Assembly (NCBI GenBank): GCA_947039985.1
Contig: CAMRAP010000107.1
Location: forward strand, 1-6,092
Reading direction: 5' to 3'
Origin: an uncultured Odoribacter sp.
GTDB taxonomy: Bacteria; Bacteroidota; Bacteroidia; Bacteroidales; Marinifilaceae
DNA: 6,092 bases
Shown in pieces: positions 6,036 through 6,092 of the stretch; positions within the stretch are counted from its first letter, which is position 1; each line of letters starts with the position of its first letter. The position numbers and the translations under genes were made by a program. The notes under the pieces are model-generated. The model saw only the letters and a list, made by a program, of their open reading frames with translations. It had not been told where the DNA came from and searched no databases.

Positions 6036-6092
6036 AGAAACATTTATTACTTCAACAAAAAGATCATCTTAACTGTTTGATTAACATTGTGC

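Noticed and set aside
1..6092. CRISPR arrays, tRNA, rRNA, transposase genes
   Set aside because: No short regularly spaced repeats, no cloverleaf or rRNA-like segments and no transposase motifs were seen; the only long repeats are the BACON units inside one gene.

Overview
The window is AT-rich and looks chromosomal from a Bacteroidota bacterium, most likely order Bacteroidales. The reasons are: BACON-type repeat domains in a lipoprotein, a DUF5683-like protein, TAnnTTTG-type promoter boxes, A-rich leaders without Shine-Dalgarno sequences, and short Lys-rich signal peptides. The species cannot be named from this sequence. All four genes are on the + strand and every product carries an export signal.

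Layout. Bases 1-143 are the flank of something to the left: two short + frames end here, there is a promoter-like box at 72-80, and an intrinsic terminator lies at 105-143. Bases 144-475 are a very AT-rich leader without a convincing gene. Bases 476-4258 form a compact three-gene operon (gaps of 15 and 21 bases): an LPP20-like lipoprotein, a secreted or membrane DUF5683-like protein, and a 751-residue lipoprotein made of one carboxypeptidase-regulatory-like domain, five BACON-like repeats in two subfamilies and an unassigned C-terminal domain. A strong hairpin with a T tract (4285-4338) closes the operon. Bases 4393-5844 encode a secreted protein with an intact transglutaminase-like Cys-His-Asp triad behind an unusual 11-residue F-x-x-Y repeat helix and a proline-rich linker. 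Bases 5845-6092 carry no gene but hold two adjacent dyads.

How they may work together (inference): two envelope proteins with LPP20-like segments, a repeat-rich lipoprotein with a possible surface-export signal, and a secreted papain-fold enzyme candidate suggest an envelope-associated assembly or processing module. The BACON lipoprotein would be the extended binding or spacer arm, and the transglutaminase-like protein a peptidase, amidase or cross-linker, or a catalytically inert binder. The strong terminator means the last gene is probably transcribed from its own promoter, so the functional link rests on proximity only. No gene is recognised well enough for a symbol.
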